DNA from: Rhodococcus triatomae BKS 15-14
Lineage (GTDB): Bacteria > Actinomycetota > Actinomycetes > Mycobacteriales > Mycobacteriaceae
Assembly (NCBI GenBank): GCA_000341795.1
Contig: AODO01000017.1
Span: 1 to 64,000, forward strand
DNA length: 64,000 bases
Direction: 5' to 3'
The notes under the pieces are model-generated. The model was not told where the DNA came from and did not search any database. It worked only from the letters and a program-made list of their open reading frames with translations. The position numbers and the translations under genes are program-made. Of this stretch, positions 8,470 through 17,535 are shown piece after piece (position 1 is the first letter of the stretch; each line of letters starts with the position of its first letter).

Positions 8470-9488
8470 GCGCCCGCATCCGCCGTGCACTCACCGGCAT
8501 CGCCGCCGCCGCGCTCGCCCTCACCGCGGTCACCGCGTGCAGCTCGGATTCCGGCTCCGAGGACACCATCCGCTTCGCGCTCGACTGGACCCCGAACACC
8601 AACCACACCGGACTGTTCGTGGCGTTGCAGCGCGGCTGGTTCGCCGACGCCGGCCTCGACGTCGAGGTCCTGCCGTACAACAACACCGCGGTCGACACCG
8701 TCGTCGACGCAGGCAACGCCGAATTCGGTATCAGCACGCACAACTCGTCGACGTTCTCCCGTGCGTCCGGCGCGCACACGATCTCGGTGCTCGCACCGCT
8801 GCAACGGTGGGCGACCGGAATCGGTGTCCGCGCCGACCGCGCCGACATCGCGAGCCCGAAGGACCTCGACGGAAAGACGTACGCGGGGTTCGGCGACCCC
8901 GGGGAGAAGGAAACCCTGCAGCAGGTGATCCGCAACGACGGCGGAACCGGCGACTACAACTCCGTCACCCTCGGAACGTCCGCGTACGAGGCCGTGTACT
9001 CGGGTGATGCCGACTTCACCGTCTCTTACCTGGCGTGGGAGGGCATCGAAGCCGATCACCACGGCACCCCGATGAAGTACTTCCACTACACGGACCACGG
9101 CTTCCCCGAGGCATACGCCATCGTCGTCGACGCCAACGAGGACTGGATCGACGCGAACCCGGAGCGGGCGACGAAGTTCGTTCAGGCACTGCAACGCGGC
9201 TACCAGGAGGCAGCCGACGATCCCGACGCCGCCGCGCAGGACCTCATCGACGCCAATCCCGGCGCGTTCAACGACGAGAAGCTGGTGCTCGAGAGCCAGC
9301 GGATGCTCGCCGACCGGTACATGAAGGACGCCGACGGCAGGGTCGGCGGGCAGACACTCGAGCAGTGGGCGGGCAACTCCGGCTTCCTGTACCGCAGCGG
9401 CCTGCTCACCGGTCCGGACGGCTCGCCGCTCGCCGCCGAGCCCGACTGGTCGACCTACTTCACCAATGAGTACCTCGGTACGCCCTAG
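8466..9488 (+). CDS. thiY: ThiY-like substrate-binding lipoprotein for thiamin pyrimidine precursors
   Basis: 340-residue NMT1/THI5-like periplasmic-type binding protein. Signal peptide ends in a lipobox-like VTAC with Cys25, so it is membrane-anchored. The mature protein opens with IRFALDWTPNTNHTGLFVA, the hallmark of the NMT1/THI5 family that binds formyl-aminopyrimidine or HMP. Later motifs GDPGEKETLQQ and the Y/W-rich ligand pocket (AWEGIEADHH) fit. The 5' overlap with tenA (4 bp) and 3' overlap with the permease gene (23 bp) indicate one tightly coupled operon. Confidence 0.9.
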   Translation: MSARIRRALTGIAAAALALTAVTACSSDSGSEDTIRFALDWTPNTNHTGLFVALQRGWFADAGLDVEVLPYNNTAVDTVVDAGNAEFGISTHNSSTFSRASGAHTISVLAPLQRWATGIGVRADRADIASPKDLDGKTYAGFGDPGEKETLQQVIRNDGGTGDYNSVTLGTSAYEAVYSGDADFTVSYLAWEGIEADHHGTPMKYFHYTDHGFPEAYAIVVDANEDWIDANPERATKFVQALQRGYQEAADDPDAAAQDLIDANPGAFNDEKLVLESQRMLADRYMKDADGRVGGQTLEQWAGNSGFLYRSGLLTGPDGSPLAAEPDWSTYFTNEYLGTP

Positions 9489-10335
9489 CGGCGTCTCGGG
9501 CAGCGACAGGGAACAGGTTCCGTTGCGCACCAGGAGGGTCCCCGCCGCCGGCGATCGACGCCGGGCGGCGGGGATCCGTCGCGTGGCCCCCGCCCTCGCC
9601 GCGGTGGCGGTCCTCGTCGCGATCTGGCAGATCTACGTCGAGGTCAGCGGCATCCGTCCGCAACTGCTTCCGTCGCCGGTGCGCGTCGTCGAACAGGGCT
9701 GGGCACACCGCGCGGAGATCGGCACACACGCCGCCGCGACGCTGCAGGTGACACTGATCGGTTTCGGGGTGTCGCTGGTGCTGGCGTGGGCGCTGGCGAT
9801 TCTCGTCGACTTCTCCCCCGCACTGCGCCGCGCGTTCGTGCCTCTGTTCGTGGCGTCTCAGACACTGCCGATAATCGCGATCGCGCCACTGATGATCATC
9901 TGGTTCGGCTTCGGGCTGTTGCCCAAGGTCCTGGTCATCGCGCTGGTCACGTTCTTCCCGATGGCGATCGGACTGATCGAGGGCTTCGCGGCCGCCGACC
10001 GCGAGGCGGGCGCGCTGCTGCGCAGCATGGGTGCCTCGCGGCGGCAGGTCTTCCGCTACGTGCGACTGCCGTCCGCACTACCGCGGTTCTTCACCGCACT
10101 GCGCATCGGCATCACGTACGCCGTCGTCGGGGCCGTGTTCGCCGAGTACGTCGGCGCCAGTCAAGGCCTCGGCATCTACATGAACCTGCAGAAGAACTCC
10201 TTCCGCACCGACCTGGTGCTGGCGGCGGTCCTCGTCACCGCCCTCATCAGCATCGCCCTGTACCTGCTGACGTTCGCCGTCGAACGCGTCGTCGCACCGT
10301 GGGCCCGAGCCGAGAACAGGAACAGCCGTGGCTGA
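9466..10335 (+). CDS. thiX: ThiX-like ABC transporter permease
   Basis: 289-residue BPD_transp_1 permease of the nitrate/taurine/HMP class with about six transmembrane helices after a basic N terminus of about 40 residues. The EAA cytoplasmic loop that contacts the ATPase is present (REAGALLRSMGASRRQVFRYVRLP region), as are LPSPVRVVEQ and VVGAVFAEYVGASQGLG. The ATG lies inside the end of thiY, and the gene overlaps thiZ by 8 bp. Imports the pyrimidine delivered by ThiY. Confidence 0.9.
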   Translation: MSTSVRPSGVSGSDREQVPLRTRRVPAAGDRRRAAGIRRVAPALAAVAVLVAIWQIYVEVSGIRPQLLPSPVRVVEQGWAHRAEIGTHAAATLQVTLIGFGVSLVLAWALAILVDFSPALRRAFVPLFVASQTLPIIAIAPLMIIWFGFGLLPKVLVIALVTFFPMAIGLIEGFAAADREAGALLRSMGASRRQVFRYVRLPSALPRFFTALRIGITYAVVGAVFAEYVGASQGLGIYMNLQKNSFRTDLVLAAVLVTALISIALYLLTFAVERVVAPWARAENRNSRG

Positions 10336-11143
10336 CTCCCCGCACCGACTCGTCGTCGACGCGCTCACGAAGTCGTTCCCGCAGCCCGGACGCGGCAGAC
10401 CCGATCGCCAGGTCCTGAACGAGGTGTCGTTCACGGCCGAGCCCGGCGAGTTCGTCTCCGTCATCGGGCCGAGCGGATGCGGAAAGAGCACCGTCTTCAC
10501 CATGCTCGCCGGGCTCGACACCCCGGATTCGGGCAGCGTCCGCGTCGGTGACGACCCCGCCGCCGCCGGGCACTGCGCGTACATGCCGCAGAAGGACCTG
10601 CTCTTCCCGTGGCGCAGCGTCCTCGACAACACCGCCCTCGGCCTCGAAGTGCAGGGAGCGTCGAAGCAGGACGCCCGGCAGCGTGCCCGCGAGCTCTTCC
10701 CGACGTTCGGCCTGGCCGGATTCGAGGATGCCAGGCCGTCGCAACTGTCCGGCGGCATGCGTCAGCGGGCCGCACTGCTGCGCACCGTCGTCCAGAACCG
10801 TGACCTGCTGCTGCTCGACGAACCGTTCGGAGCCCTCGACTCGCTGACCCGCACCGAGATGCAGACCTGGCTGCAGTCGGTGTGGCAGCGATACCGGTGG
10901 ACGGCACTGATGATCACCCACGACATTCGCGAAGCCGTGTTCCTCTCCGACCGGGTGATCGTGCTGTCGGCGCGACCGGCAACCGTCGTCCGGGAGGTGC
11001 GGGTGGACCTGCCTCGACCTCGGCAACTGTCGATGGTCACCGCCCCCGAGTTCGTCGCCTACGAGCAGGAGCTGCTCGACGTACTGCACGAGGAGTCGCG
11101 CCGCGCACTCGCCGAGCAGGACTCGGAACACCGCCGTCCCTGA
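10328..11143 (+). CDS. thiZ: ThiZ-like ABC transporter ATP-binding protein
   Basis: 271-residue ATPase: Walker A GPSGCGKST near residue 46, Q-loop MPQKDLLFPWRS, signature LSGGMRQRA, Walker B LLLLDEPFGALD and H-loop MITHDIREA. The order tenA-thiY-thiX-thiZ behind a TPP riboswitch makes thiamin-pyrimidine import nearly certain. GTG start inside the end of thiX. The 3' end of the gene carries the first unit of a 31-bp tandem repeat, so the C-terminal residues and the stop codon lie within repeated DNA. Confidence 0.92.
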   Translation: MADSPHRLVVDALTKSFPQPGRGRPDRQVLNEVSFTAEPGEFVSVIGPSGCGKSTVFTMLAGLDTPDSGSVRVGDDPAAAGHCAYMPQKDLLFPWRSVLDNTALGLEVQGASKQDARQRARELFPTFGLAGFEDARPSQLSGGMRQRAALLRTVVQNRDLLLLDEPFGALDSLTRTEMQTWLQSVWQRYRWTALMITHDIREAVFLSDRVIVLSARPATVVREVRVDLPRPRQLSMVTAPEFVAYEQELLDVLHEESRRALAEQDSEHRRP

Positions 11144-11208
11144 CGAGCAGGACTCCGAACACCGCCGTCCGTGACCGAGCGGAGCAGGAGGCGTGACACC
11201 GCCGTCCC
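11114..11208. repeat. 31-bp tandem repeat at the 3' end of thiZ, two good copies plus one degenerate
   Basis: Copy 1 (11114-11144) and copy 2 (11145-11175) share 29 of 31 positions, beginning GAGCAGGACTC and including ACACCGCCGTCC and a TGAC end. A third, diverged partial copy (11182-11208) keeps GAGCAGGA and ACACCGCCGTCC. The TGA stop of thiZ lies in copy 1. This looks like a recent slippage duplication of the gene end. Confidence 0.8.
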
Positions 11209-11215
11209 GAGTGGC

Positions 11216-13084
11216 TCAGCCGACCGACAGCGACTCGACGAGGGCGACCGGATCGACCGGATCCGTGGAGAGGACAGCCAGCACCTCGTCACGACGGTCC
11301 GACGGAACCGGTTCGGCGCCGCCGATGATCTGGACCGTGCTTCCGGTGGGGACGACGCGCGCAGCGAACAGATCGCCGACGGTCAGCCCCTCCGGTGCCG
11401 CGACGTCGACATCGTCGCCGGTGCGCACGTCCCGCAGCGTCACCGACCCGCCGTCGACCGCGACCACCTCGTGCACCGACCGGCTCACCATCAGCCATCG
11501 AGCGGCGAGCTCCACCTCGTCCTCGGGTAGCAGCCGGCCGCGGCGGCTCAGGAAGTGCTCGAACATGCCGCCCTCGAACAACACGGCGTCGAGAGCCAGC
11601 GCATCGGCGTCCTCGGACTCGACGTCCCCGCGGTGCGTGGCGCGCAGTTCCGCGAGCAGCAGGACCTGGTCGAACAGCGACGTCGACTGCACGAACAGTC
11701 GCGCCTTCTCGTACAGCCAGTGCGCCCGCTCGTCGAGCGTCGAATCGGACTTGCCGAGATGACACACCTTGTACTTGCGTCCCGACCCGCACCAGCACTT
11801 GTCGTTGCGGCCCAGTTCGGGGTGCTCGGCGGGGGCGAACCGCCTGAGCACCGCGTACAGCCGTTCCGAGTCCCCGCCCTCGATCCGGCCGAGCAGGTCG
11901 AGTCCGCGCTGCGCGTCGCCGCGGTCGGACGCGAACTGCGCCAGTTCGAACAACGCCGGTGTCCACTCGTCGTCCAGCGCGACAGCGTCCTCGAAGTGCC
12001 GTTCCGCGATCCGGACGTCACCGAGCGAATCCGCGGCCATGCCGGCCAGCCAGTGCGCGGAGGCGCGGGCTCGCCGGGGACCGTGGGCGGCCAGTGCCTC
12101 GGCGACCGTGTACACAGCGGGCAACTGCTCGTCCTCGTGGCCGTACGAGACGTCGAGGGCCGCGGCTGCTGCGGCCGGGTCCTCGAGCGCAGCGAGCCGG
12201 TCCGCCTCGCCCTCGAGCAGCTTCCGGGCCGCGTCCAGGTCCAGTTCGTCGTCGTGCACCGTGGCGACGAGTTGCACGAAGGCGAGCACAGCGTCGACCT
12301 CGTCGGGATGCAGATCCGCCTCACGAGCAACGAGGGCGACGTGCCGCGCCAGGTGGTGGGCGTCGAAGTCGAATCCGCGGGCAGCGACGTAGTCGCCTTC
12401 GCAGACGTAGCCTGCGTCCTCGATCAGCTCGCCGAGTGGCCGGGTCGGCATCGTGCACAGTGTCGGATCGTCGGTGAGCAGCTGCCAGACCACCGTCTCG
12501 AGATTGTCGGCGTTGTCATCGCCGATCAGCTGGTTCAGCGCGGCCGTGAGATCGGTGGTCGTGAGGTCGTCGTCGTCGACGCGCCCGACCGTGATCGCGC
12601 CGTCGCGCACCTTCACGGCGACCAGGTCACCGGCCGCGCAGCCGTCGAGTGCGGCGGCACCGAAGAGGAGCGCCGAGCCCTCCGGGAACTCGTCGTCCGC
12701 CAATCCGAGTTCGGCGATCTCGTCGGCGTCGTAGTCGGCGAACAGCGCCCGCGGCAGTTCCTCGTCGGCCATGGCGAGCAGCAGCAGCGGCGCCAGGTCC
12801 GGTTCGGCGTCGATCAGGCCGGTGCGCACCTCCGGTGCGGTCAGCCGGTGGGTGAAGACACGACCCTCGAGCAGGATGTCGAGAGCGACGCTGCGCCCGT
12901 CGGAGAGCAGACCGACGGAGAGTTCGTCCAGCATCTCCACGTAGCCGAGCATCTCCTCGACGGTGCCGTGACCGCCCGCAACGAGCAGGTCCGCCCATGC
13001 CTCGGACGTCAGCGGTCCGTGCTCGCGAAGCGCCGTCAACGCGGCGTCGAGGATCGGGTCGTGGTTCTCGGGATCGGCACTCAC
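11216..13084 (-). CDS. SEC-C motif protein of unknown function
   Basis: 622-residue, very acidic cytosolic protein. The recognisable part is a SEC-C type zinc motif, GRNDKCWCGSGRKYKVCH, around residues 425-445 (CxC...CH pattern), as at the C terminus of SecA. N-terminal 400 residues are helical with repeat-like acidic segments; 'RHFEDAVALDDEWTPALFELAQFASDRGD' around residue 370-400 looks like tetratricopeptide-type helices. The C-terminal 150 residues resemble a small beta domain. GTG start. Stands alone between convergent thiZ and the peptidoglycan hydrolase. Function unknown; the SEC-C motif hints at ribosome or SecB-like binding. Confidence 0.8.
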   Translation of the reverse strand: MSADPENHDPILDAALTALREHGPLTSEAWADLLVAGGHGTVEEMLGYVEMLDELSVGLLSDGRSVALDILLEGRVFTHRLTAPEVRTGLIDAEPDLAPLLLLAMADEELPRALFADYDADEIAELGLADDEFPEGSALLFGAAALDGCAAGDLVAVKVRDGAITVGRVDDDDLTTTDLTAALNQLIGDDNADNLETVVWQLLTDDPTLCTMPTRPLGELIEDAGYVCEGDYVAARGFDFDAHHLARHVALVAREADLHPDEVDAVLAFVQLVATVHDDELDLDAARKLLEGEADRLAALEDPAAAAAALDVSYGHEDEQLPAVYTVAEALAAHGPRRARASAHWLAGMAADSLGDVRIAERHFEDAVALDDEWTPALFELAQFASDRGDAQRGLDLLGRIEGGDSERLYAVLRRFAPAEHPELGRNDKCWCGSGRKYKVCHLGKSDSTLDERAHWLYEKARLFVQSTSLFDQVLLLAELRATHRGDVESEDADALALDAVLFEGGMFEHFLSRRGRLLPEDEVELAARWLMVSRSVHEVVAVDGGSVTLRDVRTGDDVDVAAPEGLTVGDLFAARVVPTGSTVQIIGGAEPVPSDRRDEVLAVLSTDPVDPVALVESLSVG

Positions 13085-13159
13085 CCTCTGATCCTAGGCC
13101 GGACCCGTGCGCGCTTCCGGTAGCTCCACCACCGCAATCACCCACAGGTGCCGGAGACG

Positions 13160-14485
13160 CTAGATGATGCGGCGGGCCTTCATACCGTCGAACACCGGCG
13201 CGACACGGACGACGTCACCGGTCTGCGGTGCGTGCACCATCTGCCCGTTCCCGATGTAGATCGCGACGTGACCGGGACCGCCCGACTGCCAGTTGCCGAA
13301 CAGCAGGTCGCCGGGCCGGGCCTCGGTCATCGGGATCTCGGTGCCGATGTTCCACTGCGTCTCCGACGTCCGCGGCAACACGAGGGTGTCACCGGTCGCG
13401 GCGTACATCGCGTACGACGTCAGGCCGGAGCAGTCGAATCCGCCACCGGACGGGCCGTTGATGTTGCCGCCACCCCACACGTACGGCAGGCCCAGGTACC
13501 CGAGCGCAGCCTCCACGACCTTGTTGCCGATGCTGCCGTCGGTGTTGCTGAGCGGCGCGAGGATCGCGGCGAACACCGGTTCGGAGTCGCGGATCTTCTT
13601 CACGTACGGCTTCGTCTGGTGCTCGTAGTCGTAGGCGCCGTTGGGCATTCCACCCGCCCGGCGGACCGCGTCGACACCGGCGTTGTATCCGGCGATGGTG
13701 AGGTCGAGCGTGTCGCCGGTGACGACGCCCTGACGCTTCCACTCCTCGATCTGTCCGTACATGCTGCACAGCAGGTTTCCGGAGGCCATCACGGGATCCG
13801 CGACCCCGAGGACGTCGACCTTGCCGTCGCCGTCCGCGTCCTTGCCCCACTTCTCCCAGGTCCCCGGCATGAACTGCCCGGGCCCCTTCGCGCCGGTGCG
13901 CGAGACGGGCGCGGTCGGGCCGTAGCGGAAGCCGTTCTCCGCGTTGTACAGCGCGGCGAGGATCGGCGCCTTGATGCCGTCGCAGATCGCGCCGGCCTTG
14001 TTGAACCAGGGTACGAACACCGCGATCGAGCCGATGGGGGCGATGTTGCCGCCGGGAAACGCAGCGTCGAACGAGTTGATCGCGCGGGACAGGTCACCGC
14101 CGAACGGAACATCCGAGATGTCCGCTCCGTACACGTCCGACCGAGGCGACTGAGGCGTCGCGACCGGCGGCGGTTCTGGTGCGGGGGGCGGCTCCGGAGC
14201 GGGCGGTGTCGGCGGTGTGGGTGGCAGATACGGGTCGACCGCGTCCACCACGGCCTGCGAAGCGTCCTCGACGGCCTGCTGGGCCTGTGCCTGTATCTGC
14301 TCGGGCAGGAGGCCGATGACGTCGCTGACCTGCTGGTCCACCGCGGGCGACGTCGCTTCGAACGATTGAATTGCTTGTGCAGCTTGCTCTTTGACCGGTG
14401 CGGGCAGATCGGACCCCTGTACCAATCCACCCAGTGCCGTGGCAACGGCAACGATGACCGCTGTTGGGTCAACCGCCATGCGCAT
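13160..14485 (-). CDS. Two-domain peptidoglycan hydrolase: lytic transglycosylase plus NlpC/P60 peptidase
   Basis: 441 residues. Residues 1-85 are a helical region without a classic signal peptide (one weak hydrophobic stretch, VIVAVATALGG). A Pro/Glu-rich linker follows at 88-113. Residues about 145-300 are an SLT-like domain with the presumed catalytic Glu183 (ALYNAENGF), GPGQFMPGTW and AGYNAG. Residues 318-441 are an NlpC/P60 domain with Cys352 (FDCSGLT), His406 (GHVAIYIG) and His418. Such bifunctional enzymes cut glycan strands and stem peptides during growth. The unclear export signal is the odd point; a GTG or ATG further upstream gives no better signal. Confidence 0.88.
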   Translation of the reverse strand: MRMAVDPTAVIVAVATALGGLVQGSDLPAPVKEQAAQAIQSFEATSPAVDQQVSDVIGLLPEQIQAQAQQAVEDASQAVVDAVDPYLPPTPPTPPAPEPPPAPEPPPVATPQSPRSDVYGADISDVPFGGDLSRAINSFDAAFPGGNIAPIGSIAVFVPWFNKAGAICDGIKAPILAALYNAENGFRYGPTAPVSRTGAKGPGQFMPGTWEKWGKDADGDGKVDVLGVADPVMASGNLLCSMYGQIEEWKRQGVVTGDTLDLTIAGYNAGVDAVRRAGGMPNGAYDYEHQTKPYVKKIRDSEPVFAAILAPLSNTDGSIGNKVVEAALGYLGLPYVWGGGNINGPSGGGFDCSGLTSYAMYAATGDTLVLPRTSETQWNIGTEIPMTEARPGDLLFGNWQSGGPGHVAIYIGNGQMVHAPQTGDVVRVAPVFDGMKARRII

Positions 14486-14725
14486 CCTCCTACGTCGACC
14501 GCGATGCGTGTGACGCCCGCCGCCCCCTGTGTGACTCGCATCACCGTATGACGGTTAACGCTGTGGTGCGCACTTTTCCGGCGAACTCTTAGACAGCCTT
14601 CAGGTTGCACGCAACTCCGGGTACCACTAGGGGCACGGTAGGCACGTTCGGGACCAGCAGGGTGCGCGACGCGCCGCCCGCGCATCATTTCAGCTATTCG
14701 ACCGATACGCGGGCGACGACGACGA

Positions 14726-15868
14726 TCAGCCCAGCGCCTGCTCCACGTCGGCGAGCAGGTCGGCGGCGTCCTCGATACCGACGGACAGGCGCACCAGGTC
14801 CTCGGGAACCTCGAGCTCCGAACCGGCGGTCGACGCGTGGGTCATCGCCCCCGGGTGCTCGATCAGCGACTCCACGCCACCCAGCGACTCCGCCAGCGTG
14901 AAGATCGTCGTCCGGGAGCAGAAGTCGAGTGCGGCCTGCTTGCCGCCCTTGAGCCGCACCGACACCATGCCGCCGAAACGGCGCATCTGCCGAGACGCCA
15001 CCGCGTGACCGGGATGCGAGGCGAGGCCCGGGTAGATCACCCGTTCGACCGCGGCATGGCCCGACAGCAGGTCCACGATCTTCTCGGCGTTGTCGCTGTG
15101 CCGCTCCATGCGCAGCGCGAGCGTCTTGATTCCGCGCATGGTGAGGTACGCGTCGAACGGCCCGGGGACCGCGCCCGCGCCGTTCTGCAGGAACGCGAAC
15201 TTCGTGTCGAGTTCCTCGTCGTCGGTCACGAGCGCGCCCCCGACCACGTCGGAGTGCCCGCCGAGGTACTTGGTCGTCGAGTGCAACGCGACATCGGCTC
15301 CGAGCGCCAGCGGCTGCTGCAGGTACGGCGACGCGAACGTGTTGTCCACGACGATCTTCGCGCCGGCATCGTGCGCGACCGCCGACAACGCCTCGATGTC
15401 GCCGATGTTCAGGAGTGGGTTCGTCGGTGTCTCGACCCAGACCAGCTTGGTGTTGGGCCGGATCGCCGCCCGGACCGCGTCGACGTCGCCCATCGGGGCG
15501 GGGGTGTGCTCGATGCCCCATTCCGTGAAGACCTTGTCGATCAGCCGGAACGTGCCGCCGTACGCGTCGTTCGGGATGATCAGGTGGTCACCGGGACGAA
15601 GCACGGACCGCAGCAGGCAGTCGGTGGCCGCCATTCCCGAGGAGAACGCGCGCCCGAACGCACCGCCTTCGATCGCGGCGAGATTCGCCTCGAGCGGGCG
15701 CCGGGTCGGATTGCCGGTTCGCGCGTACTCGAAGCCGTTGCGCATGCCGCCGACGCCGTCCTGCGCGAAGGTGGAGCTGGCGTAGATCGGCACGTTGACC
15801 GCGCCGGTCTGCGGGTCCGGCTCGTAGCCGGCGTGGATGGCCCTGGTGGAAAATCCCTGCTCGCTCAT
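14726..15868 (-). CDS. metB: Cystathionine gamma-synthase
   Basis: PLP enzyme of methionine synthesis/transsulfuration that joins an activated homoserine with cysteine to give cystathionine. 380 residues, usual length. PLP lysine is Lys200 in HSTTKYLGGHSD; EYARTGNPTR (residues 47-56) and SSGMAATD bind the cofactor phosphate; VETPTNPLL and VDNTFASPYL are family signatures. ATG start. Orthologue of Rv1079 and near cbs as in mycobacteria, so it probably works in the same cysteine-methionine interconversion. A gamma-lyase activity cannot be excluded from sequence alone. Confidence 0.92.
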   Translation of the reverse strand: MSEQGFSTRAIHAGYEPDPQTGAVNVPIYASSTFAQDGVGGMRNGFEYARTGNPTRRPLEANLAAIEGGAFGRAFSSGMAATDCLLRSVLRPGDHLIIPNDAYGGTFRLIDKVFTEWGIEHTPAPMGDVDAVRAAIRPNTKLVWVETPTNPLLNIGDIEALSAVAHDAGAKIVVDNTFASPYLQQPLALGADVALHSTTKYLGGHSDVVGGALVTDDEELDTKFAFLQNGAGAVPGPFDAYLTMRGIKTLALRMERHSDNAEKIVDLLSGHAAVERVIYPGLASHPGHAVASRQMRRFGGMVSVRLKGGKQAALDFCSRTTIFTLAESLGGVESLIEHPGAMTHASTAGSELEVPEDLVRLSVGIEDAADLLADVEQALG

Positions 15869-16030
15869 GGCGACCAGCCTAGCGAGCAGACCGGGTGCGG
15901 GTTCGGGTCAGCCCAGCACGACGCCACCGACCGCACGGTGCCGGACCCGGTCGCAGCCGGCGACGCAGCCCCCGCTGCTCTCCCCCAGTGCACGGCGGTC
16001 AGGGTACGGCAGCGGGAGCCTCGACCCGCA

Positions 16031-17416
16031 TCACCCTCCGGCGCTGAGGAATCCGAGGAGATCCTGCCGGGTGATGACGCCGACCGGCTTGCCGTCGTCC
16101 ACGACCATCAGCGCGTCGGTGTCGCCGAGTGCCTTCGTCGCGGCGCTGACCGGCTCTCCCGAGCCGATCAACGGGAAGGCGGCGCTCATGTGCTCGGACA
16201 CCGGGTCGGCGAGCTGTGCGCGGCCCTCGAACACGGCGGACAGCAGCTCGCGTTCGGTGACGCTGCCCGCCACCTCGCCGGCCATCACCGGCGGCTCCGC
16301 GCCGACGACCGGCATCTGCGAGACGCCGTACTCACGGAGGATCTCGATCGCGTCGCGCAGCGTCTCCGTCGGGTGCGTGTGCACCAGGTCCGGCAGCTCG
16401 CCCGACTTGCCGCGCAGCACGTCGCCGACCGTCGGCTCCGCAGCCTTGCTGCCGTCGAGCGGGGTACGCAGGAAGCCGTACGACGCCATCCACTTGTCGT
16501 TGAAGATCTTCGACAGGTAGCCGCGGCCGCCGTCGGGCAGCAGCACCACGACGACCGCGTCCGGGTCACGCTCGGCGACCTTGAGCGCCGCGACGACCGC
16601 CATGCCGCAGGATCCGCCGACGAGCAGACCCTCCTCGCGGGCGAGGCGGCGCGTCATGTCGAAGGAGTCGGCGTCGGAGACGGCGATGATCTCGTCGGGA
16701 ATCGACGGGTCGTAGGCGCTGGGCCAGAAGTCCTCGCCGACCCCCTCGACGAGGTAGGGGCGGCCGGTACCACCGGAGTACACCGATCCCTCGGGGTCGG
16801 CTCCGACGATCTTCACCTTCCCGCCCGACACCTCCTTGAGGTAGCGGCCCGTGCCGGTGATCGTGCCGCCGGTGCCGACGCCCGCGACGAAGTGGGTGAT
16901 CCTGCCGTCGGTGTCGCGCCAGATCTCGGGTCCGGTGGTCTCGTAGTGGCTCTCCGGGCCGCCCGGGTTCGCGTACTGGTTGGGCTTCCAGGCGCCGGGG
17001 ATCTCCTGCACGAGCCGGTCGGAGACGTTGTAGTAGCTGTCCGGGTGCTCCGGCGCGACGGCCGTCGGGCAGACGACGACCTCGGCGCCGTACGCCTTGA
17101 GGACGTTCCGCTTGTCCTCGCTCACCTTGTCGGGGCAGACGAACACGCACTTGTACCCGCGCTGCTGTGCGACCAGTGCGAGACCGATGCCGGTGTTGCC
17201 GGAGGTCGGCTCGACGATCGTGCCACCCGGCTTCAGCTCGCCGGACGCCTCCGCGGCGTCGACCATCTTGACCGCGATGCGGTCCTTGGAGCTGCCGCCC
17301 GGGTTCAGGTACTCGATCTTCGCGGCCACCAGGCCGGAGCCGGGTGACACCACCGAGTTCAACTTCACCAGGGGCGTGTTTCCGATGAGATCGACGACGT
17401 GATCCGCGATGCGCAT
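16031..17416 (-). CDS. cbs: Cystathionine beta-synthase
   Basis: PLP enzyme that condenses serine with homocysteine, first step of reverse transsulfuration to cysteine. 461 residues: PLP fold in residues 1-320 with Lys44 in NPGGSSKDRIA, TSGNTGIGLA substrate loop and GTGGTITGTG phosphate loop, then two CBS domains (about 335-461) that may bind adenosyl ligands. No N-terminal haem domain, as in bacteria. ATG with no overlap; the 162-bp gap to metB holds nothing recognisable where mycobacteria have pra. Orthologue of Rv1077. Confidence 0.94.
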   Translation of the reverse strand: MRIADHVVDLIGNTPLVKLNSVVSPGSGLVAAKIEYLNPGGSSKDRIAVKMVDAAEASGELKPGGTIVEPTSGNTGIGLALVAQQRGYKCVFVCPDKVSEDKRNVLKAYGAEVVVCPTAVAPEHPDSYYNVSDRLVQEIPGAWKPNQYANPGGPESHYETTGPEIWRDTDGRITHFVAGVGTGGTITGTGRYLKEVSGGKVKIVGADPEGSVYSGGTGRPYLVEGVGEDFWPSAYDPSIPDEIIAVSDADSFDMTRRLAREEGLLVGGSCGMAVVAALKVAERDPDAVVVVLLPDGGRGYLSKIFNDKWMASYGFLRTPLDGSKAAEPTVGDVLRGKSGELPDLVHTHPTETLRDAIEILREYGVSQMPVVGAEPPVMAGEVAGSVTERELLSAVFEGRAQLADPVSEHMSAAFPLIGSGEPVSAATKALGDTDALMVVDDGKPVGVITRQDLLGFLSAGG

Positions 17417-17535
17417 GCCTCCATCGTCCCAGAGGTGCCGGCGTCGGCAACACCTGGTTCCGATGCCTCGCCGACCCGCCGCGGTTCCGACTAGATTCGA
17501 CGGTGTCAGCAGCCACCTCGACCGGAGGGCGAGCG

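Noticed and set aside
14486-14725. c-di-AMP (ydaO-type) riboswitch before the NlpC/P60 gene
   Set aside because: Such elements precede some actinobacterial cell wall hydrolase genes, but I could not find their conserved core here. Nothing else recognisable lies in this 240-bp gap.
14837-17347. An 836-codon open frame antisense to metB and cbs
   Set aside because: Caused by GC-rich codon structure. The translation is low-complexity (R, D, V, G) and both genes opposite are certain.
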